DNA of 64,000 nt, from NCBI GenBank assembly GCA_000961595.1, contig LADO01000055.1, positions 85,089 through 149,088 of the forward strand. The letters are read 5' to 3'. The translations under genes were made by a program, and so were the position numbers. The notes below the pieces were generated by a model, which did no database searches, was not told the DNA's origin, and was given only the letters and a program-made list of their open reading frames with translations. Source of the DNA: Peptococcaceae bacterium BRH_c4b. Lineage in GTDB: Bacteria > Bacillota > Desulfotomaculia > Desulfotomaculales > Desulfocucumaceae. Below are positions 47,842 through 56,400 of this stretch, piece after piece (positions within the stretch are counted from its first letter, which is position 1; each line of letters opens with the position of its first letter).

Positions 47842-49101
47842 TTGAGCAAGAGTAAAAGGTTAGTCATTATAGGCAACAGCGCAGCCGGCCTTAGCGCTGT
47901 AAAAACAATCAGGGAAAAGGGCTGTTCCTGTCCCGTCACGATGGTGTCAGCGGAAGAATGCAATGCGTATTCACCGGTTCTTCTGACTTATTACCTGGCC
48001 GGCAAAATTCAGCGGGAAAGCATGTTTATTACCAATGAAAAATTTTACCAAGACTACGGCGTCAAAACAATATTCGGGAAAAGAGCTGTAGGAATAGACG
48101 TTTCCAGGCAGGTGGTGCAACTGGAAGATAGCCGGGAGATTGAATATGACAGTTTGCTCATCGCCACCGGTTCTTCTCCAAGGATGCCGGGAAATATTGA
48201 TGACAAAGCAGGCGAATACATCGCCGGGCTGCGATCCATAGAGGACGCCGACCGAATTATTAAATTTTGTACAACCGGTAAAGAAGTTATTGTTATCGGG
48301 GCAGGCCTGATCAGCCTGCAAATTATCAGCGCGCTGGCCGGAAAGGGAGCAAAATTTACCGTAATTGACATCCTGGCGCAGATACTATCTCAAAATATGG
48401 ACTCTGATTGCGCCGCAATTGTAGAAAGGAGAATCAGGGAAGAAAAGCAGGTAAAATTTCTTCTCGGGGAAAGCATTAACAAGATTCAGAGGAAAAATGG
48501 CGGTATTTTTGTTGCGCTGGATTCAGGCAAGGAATTAACTGCCGGTGGGGTCATAGTGGGCATAGGGGTCGTCCCTAACATTAACTGGTTAAAGGACAGC
48601 AGCATTTTATTAAACAAAGGAATACTGGTTGATGACCACCTGCGCACTAACTTTGAAGAAATTTATGCAGCGGGGGATGTCTGCGAAAGCAAAAACATAA
48701 TTACCAAAAATCCCGGTGTCATTCCCAACTGGTACAACGCCTGTGAGCAAGGCAGAATCGCCGCCTTAAACATGCTGGGATATAAAGAAAAGTATGCGGG
48801 AGCGCTAAACGGTAACATAACCGGTATATTCGGCCTGATTATCGCCACAGTTGGCCTGAGCAAACTCCCGGACGAGGTGTCGGAAGAATTAAAAATAGTC
48901 GATCCCGCCAGGGGAATTTTCAGAAAATTTATAATCAGGGAAGACAAGCTGCTAGGGGCCACTCTCATGGGAACAAAAAATGATATTGAGGATATTGGTA
49001 TAATCAGGAACCTGGTGGAGAATTCCCGTGATATATCGCAATTTAAGGACTATCTGGCAAATTTCAAATTGAACACAGGAAGGCTTTACTTTTTCAACTA
49101 A
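47842..49101 (+). CDS. FAD/NAD(P)H-binding oxidoreductase subunit (AorC-like)
   Basis: 419 residues of the pyridine nucleotide-disulfide oxidoreductase family: N-terminal FAD site (VIIGNSAAGLSAVKTI), NAD site around 150 (VIVIGAGLISLQIISALAGKG), and the second FAD motif GILVDDHLRTNFEEIYAAGDVCE. It has no CxxC redox disulfide, like nitrite/rubredoxin reductase relatives. AorC in the Aromatoleum enzyme is a similar FAD subunit that links the complex to NAD. The GNSAAG dinucleotide variant is typical for this subfamily. Confidence 0.83.
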   Translation: MSKSKRLVIIGNSAAGLSAVKTIREKGCSCPVTMVSAEECNAYSPVLLTYYLAGKIQRESMFITNEKFYQDYGVKTIFGKRAVGIDVSRQVVQLEDSREIEYDSLLIATGSSPRMPGNIDDKAGEYIAGLRSIEDADRIIKFCTTGKEVIVIGAGLISLQIISALAGKGAKFTVIDILAQILSQNMDSDCAAIVERRIREEKQVKFLLGESINKIQRKNGGIFVALDSGKELTAGGVIVGIGVVPNINWLKDSSILLNKGILVDDHLRTNFEEIYAAGDVCESKNIITKNPGVIPNWYNACEQGRIAALNMLGYKEKYAGALNGNITGIFGLIIATVGLSKLPDEVSEELKIVDPARGIFRKFIIREDKLLGATLMGTKNDIEDIGIIRNLVENSRDISQFKDYLANFKLNTGRLYFFN

Positions 49102-49132
49102 TGAGAATATGTGAACTTATGGGGGTTTTGCC

Positions 49133-51082
49133 ATGCACGGTTATAGTGGAAAAATATTGGACGTCAATCTGACTTCAGGCGAAATTAAGATGCGGCCCAT
49201 AGAGCAGGACTGGCCGAAAAAATATTTAAGCGGCCTGGGCTTCAACGCACGTATACTTCATGATGAAATACCCCCTGGCACAGATCCCCTGGGGCCGGAT
49301 AATGTTCTTGTCTTCGGCGTGGGGGTGCTAACGGGAACAGCGGTGCCGAGCGCATCCCGCACTGAGGCCTCATCCCTTTCACCGCTGACAGGTACTTTCG
49401 GGACTTCCAATTCAGGCAGCCACTGGGGAGGAGAGCTTAAATACGCCGGGTTCGACAGTCTGGTCATCAGGGGAAAGGCTGCGTCACCCGTGTATTTATG
49501 GATAAGCAACAACAGCGTAGACATACTGCCGGCCGGACACCTCTGGGGAAAAGACTCATGGGACACCATCCGGGAAATTCATAAACAGTATAATGACGAA
49601 GGTGTCCAGATTGCCACCATCGGCCAGGCGGGGGAAAATATGGTCCGGTTTGCGTGCATTGAAAACGGTCCCTATGACGCCTGGGGGCGCACAGGTCTTG
49701 GAGCAGTGATGGGGAGCAAAAACTTAAAGGCTATAGCTGTGCGCGGCAGCGGGCCGGTGCGGGTCGCGCGCAAGCAAGAGTTCCTGGGGACGCTGGCAGA
49801 GACCCGGGCTGCCATCCTGGGATCACCTTTTTTCGGCCCGGTATCACGGTTTGGATCCCTGCTGGCCGCCACCCCTTTTAATGAGCATGGGGCTCTGCCC
49901 GGGCGCAACTACCAGAAGGGATCTATTGAGGGATGGACGGAAACTCGCACCCGGAAGGTTTTACACAAGTACAGCAACCGGAATGTGGGCTGCATGGCCT
50001 GTCCTATAGCCTGCGCCCACTGGGTCGAAATAAAAGAAGGACCCTACGCCGGCCTCCGGTTAAAAGACATGGAAGTTACGCCGCTGCTGAGTTTTGGCGC
50101 CGGGTGCGATGTAGATAATTTGCCCGCCGTGGCCAAGCTTCATGAAACCTGCCAGCGTCTTGGCATGGACATGGTCTCTTCCGGCAATTTGGTTGGCTTT
50201 GCCATGGAGCTGTATCAGAGAGGAATAATTAGTGAGCAAGAAGTGGGTTTCCCGCTGCAGTGGGGTGACGAAAAGGCCGTTCTGTCAATGCTGGACATGA
50301 TCGCCCACCGGAAGGGATTCGGGGATATTCTGGCTGACGGGGTAAAAAGGGCCGCCCGGCATTTTCCCGAAGCCTCAAAGTACGCTATGGAAATAAAGGG
50401 ACTTGAATGCTTTCAGGTAGATCCCCGGGCCCGGTGGTCAACCTGGACCCTGGGTTTCATCACCAACATTCGGGGCGGTGACGACCTGCGCACCCGCAAC
50501 CCCGTGGAGAATTTACGCTTTAATGAAAATCCGGTCCCTTATTTCACCGAGAAATTCAACTTTCCTGACGACATTTATAATGGGCTGGACATGCCTGAGC
50601 CTCTGAAAAAGGAGATTTTCGATCCCGAAACCAAGGATGTAAACATACCTAAAATGAACAAATGGGCAGGGGATTTAATGTCGGTTTACAATTCCCTGGG
50701 CATGTGCATGCGGCCTCCAGTGCTGCACACCGTCGGGCCTACCCTGTTTTCACGCCTCTATTCGGCCCTGACGGGTATAGACATGACACCGGAAGAAATA
50801 ATACTGGCGGGTGAGAGGATTTGGAACCTAATCAAATTGTTTAACATTCGCCACGGCGAAAAGCCGTCTGACTGTGATTTCCCATCCCGTTTTTACGAGG
50901 AGGCGGTCAGTGCCGGCCCTGCGGCCGGGCGGAAGCTTGACCGTGAACAGGTAAAAAATGTTTTAAAAGAATACTACAAGGCCCGTGGCTGGGATGAAGA
51001 AACAGGGATGCCAGGCCCTGAAAAACTGGCGGAACTTGACCTTCATCAAGAACCTCAAAACATAAAATTTAATTCATTTTGA
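49133..51082 (+). CDS. AOR-family tungsten oxidoreductase, large subunit
   Basis: 649 residues, aldehyde ferredoxin oxidoreductase family, bearing a bis-tungstopterin cofactor and one 4Fe-4S cluster. Cys287, Cys290 and Cys294 (CMACPIAC) with Cys525 (MCMRP) are the cluster ligands; DAWGRTGLGAVMGSKNLKAIAV binds cofactor; Glu314 in KDMEV aligns with the catalytic Glu of archaeal AOR. The loop at 447-453 is RGGDDLR where many AORs read RGGDHLR or RGACHLR, so the catalytic His seems replaced by Asp451. With the ferredoxin and FAD subunits it resembles AorABC; BamB (class II benzoyl-CoA reductase) belongs to the same family and cannot be excluded. Confidence 0.87.
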   Translation: MHGYSGKILDVNLTSGEIKMRPIEQDWPKKYLSGLGFNARILHDEIPPGTDPLGPDNVLVFGVGVLTGTAVPSASRTEASSLSPLTGTFGTSNSGSHWGGELKYAGFDSLVIRGKAASPVYLWISNNSVDILPAGHLWGKDSWDTIREIHKQYNDEGVQIATIGQAGENMVRFACIENGPYDAWGRTGLGAVMGSKNLKAIAVRGSGPVRVARKQEFLGTLAETRAAILGSPFFGPVSRFGSLLAATPFNEHGALPGRNYQKGSIEGWTETRTRKVLHKYSNRNVGCMACPIACAHWVEIKEGPYAGLRLKDMEVTPLLSFGAGCDVDNLPAVAKLHETCQRLGMDMVSSGNLVGFAMELYQRGIISEQEVGFPLQWGDEKAVLSMLDMIAHRKGFGDILADGVKRAARHFPEASKYAMEIKGLECFQVDPRARWSTWTLGFITNIRGGDDLRTRNPVENLRFNENPVPYFTEKFNFPDDIYNGLDMPEPLKKEIFDPETKDVNIPKMNKWAGDLMSVYNSLGMCMRPPVLHTVGPTLFSRLYSALTGIDMTPEEIILAGERIWNLIKLFNIRHGEKPSDCDFPSRFYEEAVSAGPAAGRKLDREQVKNVLKEYYKARGWDEETGMPGPEKLAELDLHQEPQNIKFNSF

Positions 51083-51127
51083 AGGTAATTTTGGGGTGGA
51101 TATATAATACTATTAAAACTTCAATAT

Positions 51128-51228
51128 TTACTCCGAACTCTTGTACCTAAAAGCTGGATGAAGCCAGGGTATTTGAGTCGATGGGTATAAGGGGAAACCC
51201 TTATGCCTCCCAGTGCGGAAAGGAGAGT
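51128..51228 (+). ncRNA. Moco/Tuco riboswitch candidate upstream of wtpA
   Basis: In the 258-base gap before wtpA: CTCC (51131-51134) pairs with GGAG (51222-51225) closing the element; CTGG/CCAG at 51154-51167 forms one arm; ATAAGGG/CCCTTAT (51187-51193 with 51198-51204) is a 7-bp helix capped by a GAAA tetraloop, followed by ATGCCTCCCA and CGGAAAGGAG. The CTCCGA, GGGAAACC, TGCCTCCC and GGAAAGGAG elements are the conserved ones I recall from the Moco RNA motif, which senses molybdenum or tungsten cofactor. The terminator at 51243-51284 supplies an expression platform. Position before a tungstate importer fits. Confidence 0.7.
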
Positions 51229-51242
51229 GATGGCTGTCTGAA

Positions 51243-51284
51243 AGTCGGCTTGTGCTGCTTCTTGTTTGCACCCCGGCTTTTTTT
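51243..51284 (+). terminator. Riboswitch-associated terminator before wtpA
   Basis: AGTCGG (51243-51248) pairs with CCGGCT (51273-51278) and GTGC (51252-51255) with GCAC, with a run of seven T at 51278-51284. Premature termination when cofactor is abundant would stop synthesis of the transporter. Confidence 0.65.
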
Positions 51285-51340
51285 GTGCCGTATTTGCCTT
51301 ATATTTACCTGAGATTTTGAAAGAAGAGGTGTTGTCGAAC

Positions 51341-52363
51341 ATGAAGAAAACAACTAAAAACATTTTAGCCGTCCTGCTGGTATTGACGATGGCTATTATG
51401 GCTGGCTGCGGGGCAAACTCCGAGAACGGCAAGGATAAAAGCCAGCCGGGAGCAGGGGGTGAGCAATCGGCTAAAAAACTGGAAGGAAAATTGGTTATCC
51501 TTCATGCCGGGAGTCTTGCCGTACCCTTTGATAAGATGGAAAAAGAGTTTGAAAAAATGTATCCCCAGGTGGATATTCAAAGAGAAGCAGCAGGTAGTCG
51601 TGACTGCGCGAAAAAAATTACCGATTTGGGTATAAAGGCAGATATTTTAGCTTCAGCCGATTACACGGTAATTGATCAATTGCTAATCCCTAAATATGCC
51701 GATTGGAACGCTTTATTTGCCAATAACGAGCTGGTCATTATGTACTCGGACCACAGTAAGTTTAAGAATGAAATAAAAACTGATAATTGGCAGGAAGTGT
51801 TGCTAAGAGATGGTGTTAACTACGGGCATAGCGACCCCAATGCCGACCCTTGTGGTTACCGGGCTTTAATGGTCTGGCAGTTGGCTGAAAAATATTACAA
51901 GCAGCCAGGCCTGTATAAAAAACTGGTGGACCAATGTCCGCCAAGAAATATCCGTCCCAAAGAGACCGACCTGCTGGCATTGGTTGAGTCCGGCGCGCTT
52001 GATTACCTGTTTATCTATCGCTCTGTTGCAGAACAGCACCATATGCCGTATGTAAAAATGCCGGCAGAGGTTAATCTGGGTGATATTAATCAGGCAGATT
52101 TATACAAACAGGCCAAAGTTGATACTACCGGTAAGAAACCCGGGGAAGTGATAACTCAAATTGGTACGCCAATCGTTTACGGCGTGACGATGGTTAAAGA
52201 TGCTCCGAACAAAGAAGTGGCTCTTGAATTTATGAAATACCTTTTAAGTAAAGATAAAGGGCTAAAAGTCATGGAAGAAAGCGGACAGCCTGTACCGGAG
52301 ACAATTAAAGTAGAAGGGGAAGAAAAATTGCCGCCGGAATTGAAAGCGGTCATTGGCAAGTAG
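51341..52363 (+). CDS. wtpA: Tungstate/molybdate ABC transporter substrate-binding lipoprotein
   Basis: 340 residues: lipobox with Cys23 (MAIMAGCGANS), then KLVILHAGSLAVPFDKMEKEFEKMYP and QREAAGSRDCAKKITDLGIKADILASADYTVID, the opening of WtpA/ModA-type oxyanion-binding proteins. The WtpA subgroup binds tungstate with six-coordination via acidic side chains; ADILASADY and GHSDPNADPCGYRALM are typical. ATG 51341 follows AAGAAGAGG; an in-frame codon at 51266 is within the riboswitch terminator region and rejected. Confidence 0.9.
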   Translation: MKKTTKNILAVLLVLTMAIMAGCGANSENGKDKSQPGAGGEQSAKKLEGKLVILHAGSLAVPFDKMEKEFEKMYPQVDIQREAAGSRDCAKKITDLGIKADILASADYTVIDQLLIPKYADWNALFANNELVIMYSDHSKFKNEIKTDNWQEVLLRDGVNYGHSDPNADPCGYRALMVWQLAEKYYKQPGLYKKLVDQCPPRNIRPKETDLLALVESGALDYLFIYRSVAEQHHMPYVKMPAEVNLGDINQADLYKQAKVDTTGKKPGEVITQIGTPIVYGVTMVKDAPNKEVALEFMKYLLSKDKGLKVMEESGQPVPETIKVEGEEKLPPELKAVIGK

Positions 52364-52441
52364 GCATATCCTTAAATTTTGCCGGGGAGGATAACACCAC
52401 CCCGGCAAAAAAATTAATTAGTGAAAGCGTGTTATGTCTAA

Positions 52442-53236
52442 ATGAGATACAGAATCGACAAACTTTACCTCATTTCTGCATTGTTTGGTTTTCTGATACT
52501 GTTTTTTATCATGTACCCCATTGTTAACTCTTTGCTAACTATCAAAGCCGGCATTTTGTTGCAGACGTTAAAAGATAAAGAGGTAATAGACTCAATATAT
52601 ACAAGTTTTCAAACTGCTACAATTACCACACTCCTATCTTTTGTGTTTGGAGTGCCCTTTGCCTATTTTCTGGCCAGAAATGATTTCCGTGGTAAAAAAT
52701 TCGTGGAAAGCATCGTAGATATACCGATAGTCATCCCGCATACCGTAGTGGGCATAATCTTGCTAATGGTTTTAGGTAACCGGTGCTGGATTGGCCGTGC
52801 ATTGGAGCATGCCGGCCTTGAAGTAATCGGGACAAGAGTAGGGATTGTAGCGGCCATGCTTTTTGTCAGTATGCCCCTGCTCATCAATGCGGCCAGGGAT
52901 TCCTTCGCGTCTATCTCACCAAAGCTGGAAAATGTCTCCCGTACTCTGGGGGCAACACACTGGCAGACTTTTATCAATATAACCTTTTCCATAGGATGGA
53001 GGGGCATATTAAGCGGGATGATTTTAACCTGGGCCCGCTCCATTAGTGAATTCGGGGCGGTAATCATACTAACTTATCACCCGATGATTGCCCCCACTTT
53101 AATCTTTGAACGTTTTAACTCCTTTGGCCTTGACTATTCCAAACCGGTATCCGCGATTCTTATTATTATTTCTCTGATTGTCTTTATTGTATTACGCATG
53201 CTTGCTGGCAGGGGTGTTAACAGTGATAGATATTAA
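52442..53236 (+). CDS. wtpB: Tungstate ABC transporter permease
   Basis: 264 residues with five to six membrane segments (LYLISALFGFLILFFIMYPI; FVESIVDIPIVIPHTVVGIILLMVLG; AAMLFVSMPLLIN; and near the end AILIIISLIVFIVLRML). The cytoplasmic EAA-type loop is DSFASISPKLENVSRTLGATHWQTFINITFSIGWRGILSGMILTWARSISEFGAVIIL, as in ModB/WtpB. Start ATG 52442, 78 bases after wtpA. Confidence 0.9.
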   Translation: MRYRIDKLYLISALFGFLILFFIMYPIVNSLLTIKAGILLQTLKDKEVIDSIYTSFQTATITTLLSFVFGVPFAYFLARNDFRGKKFVESIVDIPIVIPHTVVGIILLMVLGNRCWIGRALEHAGLEVIGTRVGIVAAMLFVSMPLLINAARDSFASISPKLENVSRTLGATHWQTFINITFSIGWRGILSGMILTWARSISEFGAVIILTYHPMIAPTLIFERFNSFGLDYSKPVSAILIIISLIVFIVLRMLAGRGVNSDRY

Positions 53237-54287
53237 CAACTTAAGCGTATCTTTCCATGGTTTTTCATTAAATAACGTTAGTTTAACTATTAATGACGGG
53301 GAGTTTTTTGCTTTACTGGGGCCAACCGGTTCAGGAAAGACGGTGCTCATGGAATCCATCGCCGGGTTGGGAAAATTGAAACAGGGCCGGATAATCATTA
53401 ATGGCCGTGATGTTACCGGTTTAAAACCGGAAGAAAGAAATATTTCCATTGTTTATCAGGATTATGCCCTCTTTCCGAATATGAAAGTTAAGGAAAACAT
53501 TTGCTACGGCTTGCGATTCAGGAAAGAAAAAGTGAATAAAAACGGTACCGGCAAGTTTGACTTGCTGGTGGAAGTGCTGCAGATTGGTCATTTACTTAAC
53601 CGCTACCCCAATAATTTGAGCGGGGGTGAAAAGCAGCGGGTGGCGCTGGCCAGGGCATTGCTGGTAGAGCCTGATGTGCTGTTTCTGGACGAACCTTTTA
53701 GCGCGTTGGATAGCAATACCAAGGATACCGTGCAACTGGAAGTCAAGAAGCTGCATGAGACACTAAAGACTACCACTCTTATGGTGACGCATAATTTTTC
53801 GGAAGTTTTTTCTCTGGCTGACAGGATAGCCATCATTAATAAAGGCGTTATCCAGCAAGTGGGAACAACCGAAGAAATTTTCAAAACCCCGAACTCCCAG
53901 TTTACAGCCCGTTTTGTGGGAATGAAAAATATTTACCCGCTGAAGAAATTAAAAGGGAAAATAATGCTGGCTGAACAGCTTGAGCTTGATACTGTATGCC
54001 TGGAAGAACGCGAAAACCTGCAATACTATGCAGGTTTTCGCGGGGAAGATATTGTAGTCGGCAATAAGGGCCTGAATACTGATTATCAAATAGAAGGTAA
54101 AATTAGCGCTATCTTAAACAATGGCATTTATACGGAAGTAAGAGTGCATGCAGGAAGTATAGACTTTATTGCCTATCTTACCGCCAACAGATTCTTTGAA
54201 CTTAACCTTTACCAAAATAAACAGGTTTTTTTGGGCTTTAACAGGAGAGACATCAACATTATCAGGGAAGACTTAGGTACCGGTTAA
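53223..54287 (+). CDS. wtpC: Tungstate ABC transporter ATP-binding protein
   Basis: 354 residues: Walker A GPTGSGKTVLMESIAGLG, Q-loop VYQDYALFPNMKVKENI, signature LSGGEKQRVALARALL, Walker B VLFLDEPFSALDSN, switch His THNFSEVFSLADR; the C-terminal 100 residues form a TOBE-like regulatory domain (GFRGEDIVVG..., IDFIAYLT). GTG 53223 overlaps the permease end by 14 bases and has GCAGGGG just upstream; the longer in-frame start 53178 would intrude into wtpB. No terminator is evident after it. Confidence 0.9.
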   Translation: MIDINNLSVSFHGFSLNNVSLTINDGEFFALLGPTGSGKTVLMESIAGLGKLKQGRIIINGRDVTGLKPEERNISIVYQDYALFPNMKVKENICYGLRFRKEKVNKNGTGKFDLLVEVLQIGHLLNRYPNNLSGGEKQRVALARALLVEPDVLFLDEPFSALDSNTKDTVQLEVKKLHETLKTTTLMVTHNFSEVFSLADRIAIINKGVIQQVGTTEEIFKTPNSQFTARFVGMKNIYPLKKLKGKIMLAEQLELDTVCLEERENLQYYAGFRGEDIVVGNKGLNTDYQIEGKISAILNNGIYTEVRVHAGSIDFIAYLTANRFFELNLYQNKQVFLGFNRRDINIIREDLGTG

Positions 54288-54534
54288 CTAAGTTATTAAG
54301 TTATTTTCCGGAAAAACATGTGGTCGTCGAATATGTATCATTCTCACGTTCGGCTTAACCCTTGCTACTATTCTGCACCATTACTGGGTTAAGTGCAACT
54401 TCTGGTTCCCACGCTGCAGCGTTGGTTTAATTCTGTTCCCAACAAGGTTCTGTTCGCATGGCAGGAAAAACACCAGTCAATTATTTTTACTCAAATATTT
54501 CGAACTTACTATATAAATTCTTTTTACTACTGTT

Positions 54535-54999
54535 CTACAGTGCTTTTTTGGGGGGCACCTTTTCTGTTAGTTTATTTACGATCCAAGCCAGCAAAAGGCC
54601 ATAAATACCCGCTCCGATTACGTCGGACACCGGTGTTTTTAGGGGGAGATTCAAGGTTGGCTCGACTTTAAATAATAGTGTAATGCCATAGATAAAAAAC
54701 CATACCGACCATCCGAACAGCAAGCCCTTTAAGATGTAGTGCTGGTGCGTTACGTAGGGGATTAAGTACACAAAAACGATGCCTAGAAATCCGCACCACA
54801 TAAGGTGGACAATAAAACTAAAAAAAAGCTCACCCGTGGAAAAGGGCCCGCCCTTCCCGTAGATGACTATGGCTGACCAGTCCGCCATGCGTAGGGTGGT
54901 TAGGCCAAGGGCATAGGAGAGAAAGCTCCATGCATCTTGCAGTACACCCGCTCCCAACCCCGCGTAAAACCCCCGCGTCAATCGGTCCCGCTCCATCAT
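54535..54999 (-). CDS. Small membrane protein, four predicted segments
   Basis: 154 residues: GFYAGLGAGVLQDAWSFLSYALGL, FFSFIVHLMWCGFLGIVFVYLIPY, GLLFGWSVWFFIYGITLLF and VIGAGIYGLLLAWIVNKL give four membrane segments; the tail is Lys/Pro-rich. I recognise no named family. ATG 54999 follows AAGGAG. It stands alone; the DNA between wtpC and this gene (54288-54534) has no clear gene. Confidence 0.65.
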   Translation of the reverse strand: MMERDRLTRGFYAGLGAGVLQDAWSFLSYALGLTTLRMADWSAIVIYGKGGPFSTGELFFSFIVHLMWCGFLGIVFVYLIPYVTHQHYILKGLLFGWSVWFFIYGITLLFKVEPTLNLPLKTPVSDVIGAGIYGLLLAWIVNKLTEKVPPKKAL

Positions 55000-55410
55000 A
55001 ATGATGACTCCTTTACTCTTGGAGTTAATTTATACCCAAGCCGGAACGATGCTATAAGATTATGTAGCAACTGCATCTGCTGTGATAGTCCTTGGGGCTT
55101 AATCTAATAAATAATCCTACCCTTAGTCCTTTAAGTATATTCTAGTAATATCCCGAGATTCAAATAATATGCATATAAAGAGCTTTACTCCCGCTCCAGG
55201 GTCCTAAAACCTCTTTGGTCCTGGTATTAAAAAAACATAGTGCTCTTTAGCACCATTGCCCATAACTTTGATTTTAACTGGGTCAGGTCGACATCTTCAA
55301 GGCAGATATTTTAACAGCTCTGACATCCTCAAACTTGTGTCTAAGAGCACTGGCATTATGCAGTAGTTCCTAAACCCTACAAGTGTTTTATTATCTGGTT
55401 GCCCCAGAAG
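55000..55410. other. Gene-poor region with possible decayed insertion remnant
   Basis: About 410 bases without an intact gene. On the minus strand, 55250-55380 reads a protein-like stretch (NASALRHKFEDVRAVKISALK) broken by stops, perhaps the end of a degraded gene. No convincing promoter, terminator or RNA was seen. Confidence 0.3.
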
Positions 55411-56240
55411 AACACGAACATTACCGCCGCCTTCGGGCAAAAAGTAAAAGAACTGGAAGTAAGTTTGGAGGAGGCTGCCCGTGTCCGTGACGACTTTACG
55501 GAGTCAACTCCAGGATCCGCCTGCAGGGCAGAACCAGGCCGGTGCAAATGCTGAAGATAGATCTGCAGCTTGACAACAAGGACGCGGCCATGCAGAGGAT
55601 GAAAGAATACATCGAAGACTGTATCGTGAAGGTAAGAGAGAAAACCAGGCAGGAAAAAGGAGCGGATGAAGTCAGAAAGAGCGTCGCCAGGCTGATGTCC
55701 AGCCGCGAATTGCTTAATGTGTTTCTGGGCAGTCCTTATATTCCGGTTAGTGTATTTAAGATTGACTTGAATATGCAGAACAGCCGCTTGAAGCTTTGGG
55801 AGGATGCTGTTCGTGAGAATTCTGGCGGTGAGAAGTTCGTGGTCTTCTTTTCCGTGCTTTCCGCTCTGATGACGTATACCCGTGCCCGCGCCATGGAGGC
55901 GGCGGGAGCGGATTCCGATACTGATACCCGTGTACTGGTGATGGACAACCCGTTTGGGCCAATATCTTCGGAGCACCTTTTAAATCCGCTGTTTGAGATT
56001 GCCAGAAAACACCGTACTCAGCTCATCTGTTTGTCGGACCTCAAGCAGAACTCCATCATGAACTGCTTTAACCTGATATATATGCTCAGGGTGAGAACCA
56101 GCGCCATTGGCAGCAATGAATATTTAAAGTTTGAGGAAATTATTCGGGACGTTAACGTTGTCCAAAATGATGAAAGACTGGAAAAAGCCGTATTCCGGGC
56201 TTCGGATATTAAACAGCTTTCCCTGTTTGACGAAATGTAA
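55411..56240 (+). pseudogene. C-terminal remnant of an SMC-like ATPase
   Basis: The frame from 55542 reads ENSGGEKFVVFFSVLSALMTYTRA (ABC signature), VLVMDNPFGPISSEHLLNPLFEIARKHRTQLICLSDLKQNS (Walker B and D-loop), NEYLKFEEI and DIKQLSLFDEM to a stop at 56240. Upstream, 55411-55500 encodes coiled-coil residues in a different frame (KVKELEVSLEEAARVRDDF), showing a frameshift, and no Walker A is found. It is therefore the C-terminal piece of a larger, SMC-type phage-defence- or repair-like ATPase gene; which one I cannot tell. Confidence 0.6.
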
Positions 56241-56400
56241 GCAAAACCCGAATGACAGACCCGTACTGATGTTGTTAATGAAAAGAATAACAGTAATTAT
56301 CAGTAAAACTAAAAGTATAACCGGCCAGTATAAAAGCTTCGGGATCATGTTGTACCGGTAATGAATAAAACGTATGTTAATCTAAAACTGCATTACCTTA

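Noticed and set aside
54393..54671. 92-residue plus-strand frame after wtpC
   Set aside because: Overlaps the minus-strand membrane protein, no ribosome site and no recognisable domain.
55377..55976. 199-residue minus-strand frame opposite the SMC-like remnant
   Set aside because: Opposite-strand shadow of an ATPase fragment with SGGE and Walker B features.
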